Shown: positions 37,801 through 52,800, counted from the stretch's first letter. The stretch: 64,000 bases of DNA from Alentia gelatinosa (GCA_950022655.1 OX465587.1:36203153-36267152); one strand, 5' to 3'. The notes: generated from the letters alone by a model not told the origin. Program-made: numbers and translations.

Positions 37801-40800
37801 AAATTAGACACGTCAGCTAATATAGGTTGATGCATAATTGTCGTCATTTTCCCGTTTTTTCCCCTCTCCTCATTGGTAACCATGCAACTAGTAATTACTG
37901 CTGGGATCCTATTGTTATTTGTGTTCTAGTGTAATTAGTGATGACTGTAGGCTGCCATAGTGACTAGCAGTCTCACACGGAGTACCTAGCAGGGCCACTA
38001 CTGTTATCCGTGTTCTAATGTAAGTTTTACAGCTTTCCTTTGAATTTTAACCTTTTTCGTTGTCAATATATGAGATTCTTTTTCCTGGCGTAAAACAAAG
38101 ATGATATCGATTGAGCCTCTTGTGCACCAGTGAAACAGTGATTTGAAACTCCCCAAATACCCTGAGCCCCACACCATAGCCAACACCGAGGTGTTTTCCA
38201 TGTTTTGTCGGTGTTTCTGAGGCAGCAAATTCCACCTGAAAAATATATTCATTATTTTCTGACCCCAACTGACACCCCTGTGTAATTGAAAATGACTCTA
38301 GCCTGTTGTAGCGACTAACACAGTCTCACTAAGAGTCGCTCGCAGTACGAGAGGTGCGATCGTTGGGAGCCCGTATAGCTGTAGTCTGGTGCCTAGTGCC
38401 TGCGTATAGATTGTAGAGATGGGAGCAAAGGAACATGTCTATATATAGATGAAAGAGTCGAGTGGAAACATTGAACAATAGACAAGGACCGTGCGTATAT
38501 GTCAGGCGCAGACAGAGCAGCTACAGAGACTGTGTGTGGAGATTGTAGAGGGTGATGTTTTTTTGTATGAGGTTAGGAGTTGGCTGGTTTGGACGATGGA
38601 TGAGTAGGGAGAAGCCCGAGGGCACCGACCGGTATTTAAGATTCACGCTGGGGTGCATTTAATCCTGCTGGAGTACCTAGTGCCAATCTCCAAGCGTAAT
38701 AATGCTCACCGCCTCACGGATCGTACCAAGTAACCTCGGTTTTGCTTGGAGAGTGAGTCGTGTGCTACTCAGGTAGAGAGCGCACTGAGTGACCTCCGTC
38801 TGTCCTTAGATCATTCACGCGTAAGGCTAGCAAAGATAGACTCATCCACAGACACGACAGCCCGCTGCACTGTCACACTCTCCCACACCTCTATACTGTT
38901 ACATTCTCCCCACACCTATCTATACTGTCACACTCTCCCCACACCTATCTATACTGTCACACTCTCCCACACCTCTATACTGTCACACTCTCCCACACCT
39001 CTATACTGTTACATTCTCCCCACACCTATCTATACTGTCACACTCTCCCCACACCTATCTGTACTGTTACACTTTCCCACACCTCTATACTGTCACACTC
39101 TCCCAAACCTCTATACTGTTACACTCTCCCCACACCTATCTATACTTTCATACTCTCCCACACCTATCTATACTGTCATACTCTCCCTACACCTATCTAT
39201 ACTGTCATACTCTCCAACACCTATCTACACTGTTACACTCTCCCACACCTATCTATACTGTCACACTCTCCCACACCTCTATACTGTCACACTTTCCCAC
39301 ACCTCTATACTGTTACATTCTCCTCACACCTATCTATACTGTCACACTCTCCCCACACCTATCTGTACTGTTACACTTTCCCACACCTCTATACTGTCAC
39401 ACTCTCCCAAACCTCTATACTGTTACACTCTCCCCACACCTATCTATACTTTCATACTCTCCCACACCTATATATACTGTCATACTCTCCCTACACCTAT
39501 CTATACTGTCATACTCTCCAACACCTATCTACACTGTTACACTCTCCCACACCTATCTATACTGTCACACTCTCCCACACCTCTATACTGTCACACTCTC
39601 CCACACCTCTATACTGTTACACTCTCCCCACACCTATCTATACTTTCATACTCTCCCACACCTATCTACACTGTCATACTCTCCCTACACCTATCTGTAC
39701 TGTCACACTCTCCAACACCTATCTATACTGTCACACTCTCCCACACCTCTCTATACTGTCACACTCTCCCACACTTATCTACACTGTCACACTCTCCCAC
39801 ACCTATCTGTACTGTCACACTCTCCCACACCTCTATAGTGTCACACTCTCGCCACACCTATCTATACTGTCACACTCTCCCACACCTATCTGTACTGTCA
39901 CACTCTCCCACACCTCTATAGTGTCACACTTTCCCACACCTCTATAGTGTCACACTCTCCCCACACCTATCTATATTGTCACACTCTCCCCATACCTCTA
40001 TTCTGTCACACTCTCCCACACCTATCTATACTTCATACTCTCCAACACATATCTACACTGTTACCCTCTCCCCACACCTATCTATACTGTCACACTCTCC
40101 AACACCTATCTACACTGTTACACTCTCCTCACACCTATCTACATTGTCACACTCTCCCCACCTATCTACATTACCAGACTCTCCCCCACACATCTACATT
40201 GTCACACTCTTCCACACCTCTGTACTGTTACACTCTCCCCACACCTATCTATATTGTCACACTCTCTCCACACCTCTATTCTGTCACACTCTCCCTCACC
40301 TATCTACACTGGTACACTCTCCCAACACCTATCTACATTGTCACACTCTCCCCACACTCATCTGCATTTTAATTATTCCAAAGAAAGATTTAATCAGTAT
40401 TATGAAAGATACAAATCTCATTGATTGTTTATAGGATATTTGAAAACAATGAAAAACTGAAATTAGTCTCCAAAAGAGAAAACTGCAAATCATTGATGGT
40501 CCCTATAATATACCCTCAGGGTCCCCTGGGATGCTAAACCACAAACAAACATAGATTCGATCACCATCCTTGTGTTCTAAAAGAACCAAGAGAAAGTCTA
40601 AAAAGGACCTGTAATGGTTTGCTGGACGTTAAATAAAACCAACAAACCAACAACCGATTTCTGACGAAAAGTATTTTATTCATGTTATTTCATATAATGT
40701 ACTGCCATACCGGAAGTACTTACTGCCAGGTTGACATAGAGGCCCCCTAGTGTTACATTAACAAACTCCCAAGTGGGGAGGCGTATATAACGGGAATGTG

Positions 40801-43800
40801 ACATGCACTAGCGTCAAGGAGTAGGATACGCATGCGCGAGGTAGACGTGTGGGGCTGTTTATGTATTTACGGCTCGACATGCGGCGTATAATATGCATGA
40901 CTACTGCCTCAGTGTTGTCGCCATAAAGCAGAGCCTAACGTCATAAAGTGGCCCGTGTTGTAAAGCGGTGCAGGCCGACGCTCGCTGAATAATGTAGTGA
41001 AGGGCGACCAAATACACTGCACAACTCGGACCCCTGCAGTGTACGGCTGGGTGGGAGGTGGGAGGGGACTGATACAGTGTATGGTGGGTGGAGATACAGA
41101 CATGTGTGGAATACGACAGTCAGGCCACCCCCGCCTAGACCCCGCCCATCACTAGATCCTTGCCTCATCCTGCCCCGCCCTCTTGCCTGCCGTTTGCAGC
41201 TCACAGAACAGTAGCCCCTGGTCTTTGTATATTCACAGGTATAGGTCTTCACCCAGCGCACATCAGTGGCTGCCCTCCCCTCATCGCTGTCTGTCCTCTC
41301 CCCGTCACTCTCTATCCTCGCTTCACTGCTCCCGAGAACCTCTCCCGTGTCTCTGCACATCACCTGCTACCCATTACGTCCTGCCTGCTGCCTCTCAGTC
41401 TTAACCTGCCACCCACCACACACCACCATGAGATAACCAACCACTGCTGGCTACCATCCTTCAATTCACAACTACGACGTGCCTCAGCCTTTCACCTACT
41501 GCCCACTGCCTGCTACCCACTGGCCTTCAACCCAAGCCTCCCACCTGCCACCCACTACTGCCCAGCTTTACCAGTCTTAACTTCCCTCAGACTACAACCT
41601 CCCACCTGCTGCCCACCGGCCACTTCTTGAAGCATGCACCCCACCAGCCCAGCCTACAGCCTGCAACCTGCTGCCACCCCTCGTCCAACTACCTAATGCT
41701 TGCCTCCCATCACCTGCCACCTCCCAATCTTGACTACCTCCCTTCAGCCTACTACCTACCACCTGCCTCCTCTTAACCCACGGTCACCCACAACCCACAA
41801 CCTACCATCTGCCACTGCTTGCCACCTCTCCGTCTTAACTGCCCCTCAGCCTACAACCTGCTGCCCACTACATTCAGCCCACCATCTGCTCAAGACAAGC
41901 CTGAAAAACATGCACCTTCACCTGTCACCCCTCATCTGGCCACCTGCTGCCCACTGCTCATCACCTGTCGCCTCCCAGACTTAACTGCCCTTTATCTACC
42001 ACCAGCTGCCCATGGACCACTTTCTATTGCCTGCCAACCACTGCCCACTTTCTGTCACCTGCCTCCCACCACCCCACCGCCCACCACCGCCACCCTCATC
42101 CAGCCACCTCCCACTCTTAATTGCCCTTCAGTAGACCTACTACCCACCAACTGCTGCCACATGCTACCAACCACCCCTCAGCCCGTGGGTGACCGTGGGT
42201 TAAGAGGAGGCAGGTGGTAGGTAGTAGGCTGAAGGGAGGTAGTCAAGATTGGGAGGTGGCAGGTGATGGGAGGCAAGCATTAGGTAGTTGGATGAGGGGT
42301 GGCAGCCATCTACTACCCACTGCTCGTTACTGGCCATCTTCCACCTCTCAGATTTAACTGCCCTTCAGCCTACAACTTGCCACCTGCTACCCATTGCCCA
42401 TTTCCTGAGGCCTGCCACCCACCACCCCACAGCTCACCACCACAGCCCTGAGGCCTGCCACCCACTACCCCACAGCTCACCACCGCAGCCCCTCATCTGC
42501 TGATCACTTGTCACCTGCCACCTCTCAGTCCTAACTGCCCTTCGGCCTATGACATGCTGCCTACTACCCACCACCCCCGGCCCACCCCCTGCTTCCCCTC
42601 ATCCACCCACCTACTGTCCATTGCTCGTTACTTGCCACATGCTACCAACCACCCCTCAGCCCACCACCTGTCACTCACCATCCATCTAATGCCCACTGCT
42701 CATCACCTGCCGCTTGCCACTGACCACCCCACCACCTGCTACCCACCATCCAGCCATCTACTGGCCACTGCTCGTCATTTGCCATCTTCCACCTCTCAGT
42801 CTTCACTGCCCTTCAGCTTACTACTACCCGCTGCCTACTACCCACCACGACCCCTCCCCCCTCCCACGGCCCACCACCCACCTCCCCAAGCCCACCCCCT
42901 GCCTCCCCTTAGTGCCCGCCGCTCGCCCACCTGCTCGCGGCGTGCCGGTGAACACGACCCGGCCGGCGCGTGTTGCGTGCTGCGCGCGGGCGTCTGAGGG
43001 CATCGCGTGGACGCCGCCTCCAAAGTCGTCTGCTGCCTCCAGAATTGGCGGCAAACCGGCGGCTTTTAGGGGCGGGCTCTGCTGGCAGCGAGGGTTAGAT
43101 CAGGAGATACGCACTCAAACAGGCTTAGAGACGCAGTATAGGCTCAGAAGTAGGCTCTACATTTTAATTTACTGCTCTAAAACATTGATTTATAATAGAC
43201 TACAAAACTATGGCAAAAAAAAATTTCCAACCGCAGACTCTGTAATGGCGTCTAATGGAACGAAAAAGTTACATCAATACAAAACTATGGCAGCCTAAAT
43301 CCCACTGAATATGTTCAGTTTGAAGGTAGCATTGATTCAGCATTGCTTATGCATTGATATATCAAAGTGATCTCTCCTGATCTTAAAAAAAACAACAACA
43401 AAAACTTGACCATACCACATCACTCTTAGCCTGTCCGTGTACCTTAGCCATGTACATTTATTTTACCAGAAATATCTAATATGATTAACACTTATAGATG
43501 CCAAACTTAACTTAGATATTCAAATGATTTTATTTGCACCCATAAATCAGACCACCGATGAACTCTTGACCTTGTAACTATGGCTATCATTGTAATCAGG
43601 ATATTGTAAACCACTCTGTAATCAATATTGCCACCATTTCTTATGCAATAAAATACCACCCTCATGGAGGACGGAAACCGTCCGAAACATGTCGGTAATC
43701 AGAAGTCGATAATGCCATATTATTGATGTACCGTGGACCCAGCCCATCCCGGGTTAGTGGGAGTATTTTCAATCATTTCTATTAGCCATATAGGATTATA

Positions 43801-46800
43801 TGCTTTTCCGCATTCCTTTGCTTTCCCCTTTCCCAATACGTGTGGGAATTGGACATTAATGCTCCATTATCAGGTAATAAAGTAATACAGGGAGAAATTC
43901 CTGAAGAATACAATAGCACGATACAGTGCCCTCCACAGCACTGGCAGCAGAGATCTTCTTGAATTCATAAAAGTATCTGAGATATTCGAAAAGATTCAAA
44001 CACCAAATGAAACCTGGAATGTCCAGGAAAGCCATCATATCTGGAAACAAGGGAAAACTAGATCTGAAGAAATATCCCCTCCCTCCCCGACTCCCCTCTC
44101 CATCGTCTACGCAAAATGTCCTATATCTTGAACCCCACCCCCACCCCCTCCCCTCACCTTGTACATACTTTATGGATGGCCCCGAACCAATTCCAAATTT
44201 CCTTTCTCATACCTTACTCATCCCTTACAGGAATGCAAGTTTTCCGACAAATGACAAAATTCCGACATTTCATATACAACATGTAATGTCACAGTTTTGG
44301 AATATATAATATATCGGTTCATAGCCATTCTGTCCCAATATAATGTTATGAGTGATTATTTTTTCATAATTGTCCCAAGTCCTTTTTCTCATAATCAGCC
44401 TCAGTCCCTGGCCTTATTCTACGGCATGTTCCGCACCTCTATACCTATCCCCATACCTTTGCCGCCGCCCGTGCACCCCATCTTCATTCCGTCCCACATT
44501 CTGCTGGTTAGGGTCTCTGCCCACTTTTCTGTGTAAATTGTGGACGGGCACTCTGAGAAAACAGCCTCCCCACCACGTGAACAAACAACGGAGGCAAAAC
44601 GAGGCTGCCCAGTCACGTGACTAAACACACGTGACTAAACACACGTGATTAAACATACTTGACTAAACACACATGGAAGAGCCCTGTCATATATATACAG
44701 TGTACGTTATTCTCACGATGTCCTATAAATTATCCCTCACAGAATTTCTCACGTGGTTATAAGCCGTCGGATTTCTTACAACCCAAGGCTAAGAAAGGAA
44801 AGAAAAGGGCGGCAAAGTATTTATCTCACCCCTGATACAAGTTTAGCCATAGGAATAACATTAGAAAAATATACTCAACGATCACCCTGGTAAAGTGACG
44901 ATACTACGCCACGGCCATGGCGTAGTGAATTTGCTAAGTATATTCTGATTTTTCTGAAGTTTTGATGATATTTAATGTCATAGAAAGGGTTAAGATAAAT
45001 CCAGAACCACACATGAATCGATTCTCAATGTAGTTCTATATAATTACTATATACCCATGCCATATTTACTGTAAATATGTACTGTTTTGACATATAACGT
45101 AAAAATACTGTACGGACCACTGGTCCGTACACTAAAATATGGACCACCTTGCCAAACACGTTTATTAACATATCGGTTGTTAAAAATTAAATTAATGATT
45201 TTTTTTATATTTTGGGTATATAGTAAATATATAACGTCCCACCATGCTTGTACAAGTCACAGAACGAGATGGTAATTTATGGTTTGTACGGAACGAGGCA
45301 TTTATGCCGAGTTCCGTACAAACGGTAAATTATCATCGAGATGGTGATTTACGGTTTGTACGGAACGAGGCATTTATGCCGAGTTTCGTACAAACGGTAA
45401 ATTATCATCGAGTTCTGTGACTTGACATCAGAGATGCCAGTCTTCCATTTTTCCGTGGAAATCCACTTTTTCATATTCAGTATATGTAATTACTTTTCCT
45501 TGCGTCAAACAATGATAATATTGATTTACCCTCATGTAATCCAAAAAAACGTGGTTTGAACCTCCTCACAGACCCTCAGCCCCCATATGTTGGCCGACAA
45601 GGATATATTTTCCAGTTTCCCTGGTCTCTCTGGGCCAGAAAATCGACATGGGAAATATTTCCACTTTTCCCCCTGACCCCAGCTTCCATCCCTGACTTGT
45701 ACAGCATGGTCAGGACGTTCTATATAAGTACTGGAGCCCCAATATAGTCCATAGTTAAGCCACTAGGTGTGAACTTTTTCTGTTGCTGCCTCAAGGCAGA
45801 TGAAGTTCAGAAAAGTAAAGAATAAACGGCACAGAGCATGTGAAAAGTTATGAGCGGGATGCGATGAGCCTAGACTTGCTCAATTCAATTATCCTAGTAT
45901 TTTGTGTCCCACAGGCTAAAAATTGGAAACTCATTCTCCATGTCACTACGAGTATTGCAGTCCGTCCTCTATGGTCTATATCCTGTGTATCGTACATTCT
46001 GTTAGGGTGTACAGAGATGAGATAAATACTTATATAGAACGTCCTGACCATGCTGTACAATTCACAGAACGAGATGGTAATTTACGGTTTGTACGGAACG
46101 ATGCATTTATGCCGAGTTCCGTACAAACCGTAAATTATCATCGAGTTCTGTGACTTGTACAAGCATGGTTGGACGTTATATATTTACTATATACCCCAAA
46201 AAAAATTTAAAATCATTAATCTAATTTTTAACAACCGATATGTTAATAAACGTGTATGGCAAGGTGGTCCGTATTTTAGTGTACGGACCGGCGGTCCGTT
46301 CAGTATTTTTATGTCATATGTCGAAACGGTGCGTATTTACAGTATATACGGCATGGGTATATAGTAAAGAAGGTAACTCGTTTTGGTCAAAGTCGTTGTT
46401 CTCCAACTCATTTGATCATTACATGATATTCACCCGGCTATCACCTCGTTCATATCACTCCACATCTAGCATCTAAACTTGTTGGTTCCTTCTTTAGTCT
46501 TTGATTATGGACATCATTAAGAGATAAAACTACTTTGTAATATGTAGACTTCACCTGACAGGCCTAAGTGTGCCCGTTGAGGTGGAGTGTAGGGCTCGGT
46601 ATAGGAGCCAGTCTACTATAAACACGACCTCTCCTCGCAGGTCAAGGAGGGGGTGCTGGGGTGAAGTGCTGGGATGCTTGTCTCAGGCGATGGGGTTCGA
46701 TCCCCAGTTGTCCCCCTGCGCCACATTGGATTTCTGCTCGAAAATCTTTATTCTGTTATTCTCCTATTCTTCTGACATGTTTATGGGAGGAAAAAAATAG

Positions 46801-49800
46801 TTTCTGTCATCTTGATGTTATCAGATTGTATTTGTCCAGGATATGGCCCGTAGTGGAGTGTTCCTTTCGTTGACTGTCCTGCCTAATATCTTTAAGTCTC
46901 ATTGCAAGACCGTAATCAGGAACGGCTGACACAAAATAGTCACACATGCTGTCTACGAACCATTTCTATACAAATTGATAAAATGAGGAAAACCCCAAGA
47001 ACCAAGAAGAAAAAAATGGAAAACAACTTAGACGCCTATTATGCACTACTGTATTGAATTTCCGTACAAATAAATAATTTTGACATTTTGATGATAAACT
47101 TCAATTATTGTCGGAGATGAGACGTTCTAATCTCGTTAAACATTTTTAGGTAAAATACTTTGAGGGTAACTTCATTTTATCAGTATAAAAAGTATACAAA
47201 ACACCATATTTTGTGCTGCAGAATGTAGGAGACATTCCGCCTGTAGAGGTACAGCTTTTAGGGAGGCGTAACGTCCTGAGGCCACGCCCTGTTTACTACA
47301 AATCGACCGCTGTCCAGTAATAGACTTTCCTGTCCACTGGAGAAAGCCAGAACCCTAATCGTTCAATCCGTCGGCACAGGTTCCTCCAATGTCTTCCACT
47401 TCACCTCTGACTTCCAGTTACCAGACTGCGACTTCCACTTCCACGCTACCAAAAGAAAGAAAAAAAAAAAAAATCTACCCTGAAGGTCATGGCCAGCAAA
47501 ACAGCAGTCGATCGTCGTGATAAGCGTGGCCGGTGATGTGGACGGAGAGTGTGACGTTATCAGTGGCCAAGCAGAGGTTTGGAAGTATGGCTGTGTATGG
47601 AGGTGGACAGATGTGGCTACACGCAAAGCCATAGGGCTGTATGGCTGTTAGATGTAGGCTGGATTTGGGTGGTCTTAACCCATTGAGTTCACTGGGGAGG
47701 CTTATATTGAATGGTCATGCTCCAGTTGTCAGCATACCTGGACTAATTACTAATTGGCATCTAATTTGATGATGTAAAGCTAATCAATCTAGTTTGTATT
47801 AGTCAGGGGTTTGGTGTAGCACTGACTGACTTTGTATAGCGGAGTCTGCTTGATGCAGGGAATAACACGTAATATGTGACCAACCGTTATCGTGTTGTTC
47901 AAAACCTCAAGAAAAATCGATTTATTATATTATAGAGAAACTGACTTACTTTCTTGGTACGTCACAAATTATGTGGTAAAAGTATCGTTCAGATATATCC
48001 CGATGCGGAAGGCAGAGGTATATATATATATATATATGATTGACAATTTTACCAATTATTTTGATGTATGAACATAGTCAGCCAGTGGTCGTATCATTAT
48101 ATACCTTAGAATGGGGAAATGGTCACGTGATATCATACCCGTGCGTCAGCTGGTGATGCACAGATATAAAAACGATTAAAGGAACATTAGCAGACACAGA
48201 ATACTACCGATATCATATTCTAATCGTTTAAGGCCTCCCATTTTTTATTAATTATACAGTGGAACTGGCATTTATCCATGTCATGTCAATTTATACTATA
48301 CCCAATTCACCCGGTTTAGTCGTCCCACTATTTGCCCAGTTCACATCCTGTCCATCCAGCTCAGGGGGGCACTGCTCCATAAAAACGCACACTACAGCCT
48401 GGCACGGGCGGCCTTTTAAACTGACCCAAGCCTGGCCTGTCGTACGGCTTTTAGTTCACCAACAACTCCCAGCGTAAACCTGCCATAACCATCCTGCCCC
48501 CACAGCGCACCCGGCTCCCCCTGCCGGCCATTATGGAAACCACCGCCAGGGGGTGCCACCAGGCGGCAGACGCGCGGGTCCAGCGTCCCCCGAGCGTCCG
48601 TGCAGCGTCCGGAAGCTGGGCTGACTGGTTAGGTGGAGCTGAGGGGTACAGGAGGAAGATATATGTTGCCTGAAAACTGACAATTTCAGGATGCGCCTGG
48701 TTGTTTGGTATTCGCAGGAGGCCGCGAGGTTCGTATCTCTCACAGCGCATGCGCCATAGAGAAGCGGAATCTGAGCGAGCCTGGTTTGGATTAATAATGG
48801 GTGACCGGTACACGATGAATGAACCGATGACGCCAGGAATCCGAAGTGGAAGTCCAGATATGGCACAGTGGTAGATTTACTGCTATATCAAAGGCCAGGC
48901 CTTCTCATACCATGTCTATGTGGTGTGGAAAGTAAAAGAACTTTTTCCTCGGTAAATGTGAATGAGTGAGATTTATGACGGAATTCAGTAGATTTGGTCA
49001 CTGCCTCGGTGGACTAAAACCAGTGAGAAAAGCTGAACCTTGAGATAGTCCCTACATACATTCGGTGTCCTCTGGAGGGTGGTTGTGGCCCATTAGATTT
49101 TAGGTCAACTTTCGACTGTAGAACCGTCCCAAGGCGCTATAAATATCATGTAAGGAGGTCAGGGTGAAGGTCGTGGTTTGCTCCGTATGCAGTCATTGGC
49201 TACTGGGACTACTCTATTCCTTATATGGTAGTTAATACAGGTGGACAACTCAATGCAGTCTGAGACCATAAGTAAATCAAACCAAACTCGGTGACAATAA
49301 GCATACTGTGCACATGCACTGATAGATTGGGCACTGTGCTAATTGCTTGGTTAATTGTCTACTATGTGGTAAGTAGATACTAGGACAGCGGGACGGCTCA
49401 GTTCATAGGACTCTATACTGTAGGTCGCGGATTCCAGGGTTTCAGGCTCAGTCAGTAGCATACTCACCTGCAAATCAAAGAATCTGGTATTCGAGGCTCA
49501 GCCATGCATCTGTGTTTCCTGCTTGTCTGTTACCTTCGTGGCATATATATGATGTCACCATGATATGACACAAAACAACGCCAAGTAAATGGTGTATCTA
49601 TACTATCTGACAGATAGGGCATTTTCAGTTACTACACGATATCAGCAGATTTAAAATGAAACTCACGAGATGAAAATAACTTGGTCCATATTCAACCGAG
49701 TTTGAGCGCAGAGTAATGCACGAAGCGGTTAAACGAGGGGGAGTGCAGACCAATTCATTTCATCGAGTGGGTTTCTGATTTTATCTTACCCCATATAACA

Positions 49801-52800
49801 TTATTGGTTGTTAAAATAAATCACCCAATTAGCCATGGGGTATTGGGCACACTACCTTCACGGCCGTAGAGTATGAGTTCCTAACGTTAAGCATATGGAG
49901 AAAAATACCGGGGTGAGATAATAAGAAGGAACTGCATTGTGATTTGTAGTTACTGAAAATATGCCATGAGTTTTGGCTGTGAAGTAATCTCACGAGGCTA
50001 AGCTGAGTAAGATAATATAGCAAACTAAAGTGAATAGCGTATTTTCAGTGGCGATGGATCGAGTGCGGTTCAGATTTTATCTCACCCCTATCACTGAATG
50101 ATTGGCTAATGTTTGTGAGGTCATCCGCCATTGAGGGTCTTTTTTCTACAATACTCTATGGTTAATGAGTACGAGTTCCCAATGTTAAGTCTATGGGGAA
50201 AAATACCAGGGATGAGATAAAGTGTTGTATGGAATTTTACAGCATGTGTCATAGAACCACATACACTGGCACTGTCTCCCAGCTGGTGCACATTCTCTCC
50301 ATAATTGTGCCACATGAAACAGAACCTTGAGGCATATAATAGTACAACCAACGTGAAATTGGTGTGTGAGAAAAAAAATAAAAAAACATACAGACAACCA
50401 GGTGGAGTCTACACTCCCCCCTCCTAGTCTCTACTCTCCCCCCTAGCCTACACTCTCCCCTCCTAGCCTACACTCTCCCCCGAGCCTCCACTCTCCCCCA
50501 CCCGAGCCTCCACTCTCCCCCCGAGCCTCCACTCTCCCCCCCCCCGAGCCTCCACTCTCCCCCCGAGCCTGCACTCTCCCCCTCGAGCCTCCACTCTCCC
50601 CCGAGCCTCCACTCTCCCCCCGAGCCTCCACTCTCCCCTCCTTGTCTCCACTCTCTCCCCCCCCCCCCCGAGCCTCCACTCTCCCCCCGAGCCTCCACTC
50701 TCCCCGCGGGGCCGTGCCGTATGGTGACCTGTCGGGCACGTCAACGTGTGCAGTAACTAACCGGTGAGGCGAATCGGCCTGGGAGACGTTATTATACAGA
50801 CCACATACATACCTCACAGCGACGTCGTGGTACACAGAGTATTGTAGTCGGGGCTAACGTTACTGTGTACACCACAAATATGTTTCCCGGTATTTCCAGA
50901 CCACACATATATCTCAGAGATGCCCGTTATCCGGTTATTTTTCTGGTCTTTCTCTTTTTTAATGGTGTACTTGATGTTCATCATATATTGGAGATAAAGA
51001 GTGGAGACAAGCTTCTGTTTAAGAAGTTCTAGATCTCACTCATTTATCTATATCATTACTAGTACTGCAATGGACTGGCCTTGCAGAAAGAGCTACACTG
51101 CTTCGAAAGGTGGCATAATCTATGTAGAATATTCTATGTAAGACATTTGTGCACCGGTATGTAATAATCTAATAATCACCACATTGTATCTCAAGGTTTG
51201 ATTTTTGTTTAATCAAACAAACAAAAATGGTACCAATTTAAGGATAATTAATGCTACCTGACTCACTATTTTCTACTGGTTGGTGGTTGGTGTTCTTTAA
51301 CACATCATATTTTTGTTATTTTTTTAACACATCATCCTATACACACCATTATTACAAAGCAGTGAAGTAAAACTTTTAAACTCCAACTTCGCAAAAAAAT
51401 ATGGCTGCCCACTTCATATGTGAATTTAAAACACTTTAATTCCTTTGGTGTCTACTTTCCGACTACTAAAGTCTTCTTTAGTTTTGGTGGGTTTTTTTCA
51501 GTTTTCTTCAGGATAGGAATGATTTCAGAACAAGAATACAGTTATATCTATACCATCATCATACGAACGTTTCAGCACACAGGATGTGTGTAGTCGACTA
51601 AGTGTTGCCTCAGCCTTTGACTTGCATCTACACTGTGACCTGTAGATATAGAGAAACTCCGGAGTTAGTAGACTGTGCACACAGACTTGTATCATTCTTA
51701 AAAGGCAGGACTGTCACAGAGAGCTTTAGTACAGTCTGGGTTGTTTTATCAGACAGGCCACTGATGGTGCCCTCTGGTGAAAATTCACAGAACCATGTAG
51801 CATTACAAAGCCATAGGCACTCTACAAGTCACACCTAAAATAAAACGTGCCTTCCTAGATACGTTCATCTCTATAAGTATCACACATTAGCTCGTGGTAT
51901 AACTTCTGAAAGTATGGGAAGTATTTATAAAACCTACCTGTCTGGTCATATATCTAACTAAACATCAGCTAGCCAAACACATTACCATGCAAATTTACTT
52001 GCGACATTTATTTGCGACCGAATACATTTTCCATTTTCCATGAAGCACATCGAGAGAGTCTACATCTGAGTATTTAAATAATAACATGAGCACATGGCAT
52101 TTAGTATTAGATTACGTTAACACCTGTGATAACAAGTCATTGTGCCCTCAGACATCAACCATTGACTGGCTTCGTCCTGAGGAGTGGCTCGAACTAAGTA
52201 TCCCCATAGAGCGGCTTCAGTCACTGTGTCCTACCACCCCACCCCGGCTCTCAAGCCCACCTTTGCCGAGCAACCTGCGCCTGTCAGAGGATCGTAATAT
52301 TTTTGGAATTATTTTGTTTCAGTTTACTTTATTTATTTAACTTACTGTTAATCACAGACTTGAGCAATTCTAATATGATCATAGGGGTTCAGTATGCTGC
52401 AGTATACCTGCACCAAATGTTGTCTGCCCATCAGACTGTCATTTGGAGTCTGAAGCTAACATCACAGGACACATTACCGGTAGTTTATATCTATTATTAC
52501 TAATTCCTTCTAGGTGCACTTTTATGTGGGGTTTGTTTGTTTTCTCCTTTTTTTGAGAGGGGGCAGATGGAAGCTTTCTCTTTTTCCATGTAAATTTACA
52601 ATCTAATTTATATTTTCCATGTTACCTACTATATATAAAACGGTAGAATTCTGTCGGATCTGCATGGAGTTTCTCCCGAAAATATAGCTAGCATGAACCA
52701 GATCTAGCCTTGGAGACTGAAGGGCCACGAGAGTAAGATTCTGGCGTAGTGATAAAATCAAACCTGCTATTCTTTTTTATAGTTCAGCTGTTCTTCTTGC

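Noticed and set aside
38746..39921. 391-codon plus-strand ORF
   Set aside because: It is the translation of a 27-29-bp minisatellite whose unit lacks stops. The peptide is a monotonous TVTLSHTSILSHSP-type repeat.
41160..43298. Several 100-190-codon ORFs in the C-rich region
   Set aside because: Overlapping frames in degenerate C/A-rich repeats, with no domain, no splice structure and no codon bias.
46650..46740. tRNA gene (GGTTCGATCCCC B-box)
   Set aside because: No matching acceptor stem or anticodon arm could be drawn; more likely a SINE head.
50443..50835. Gly/Arg-rich minus-strand ORFs
   Set aside because: Translation of the 19-bp C-rich minisatellite.
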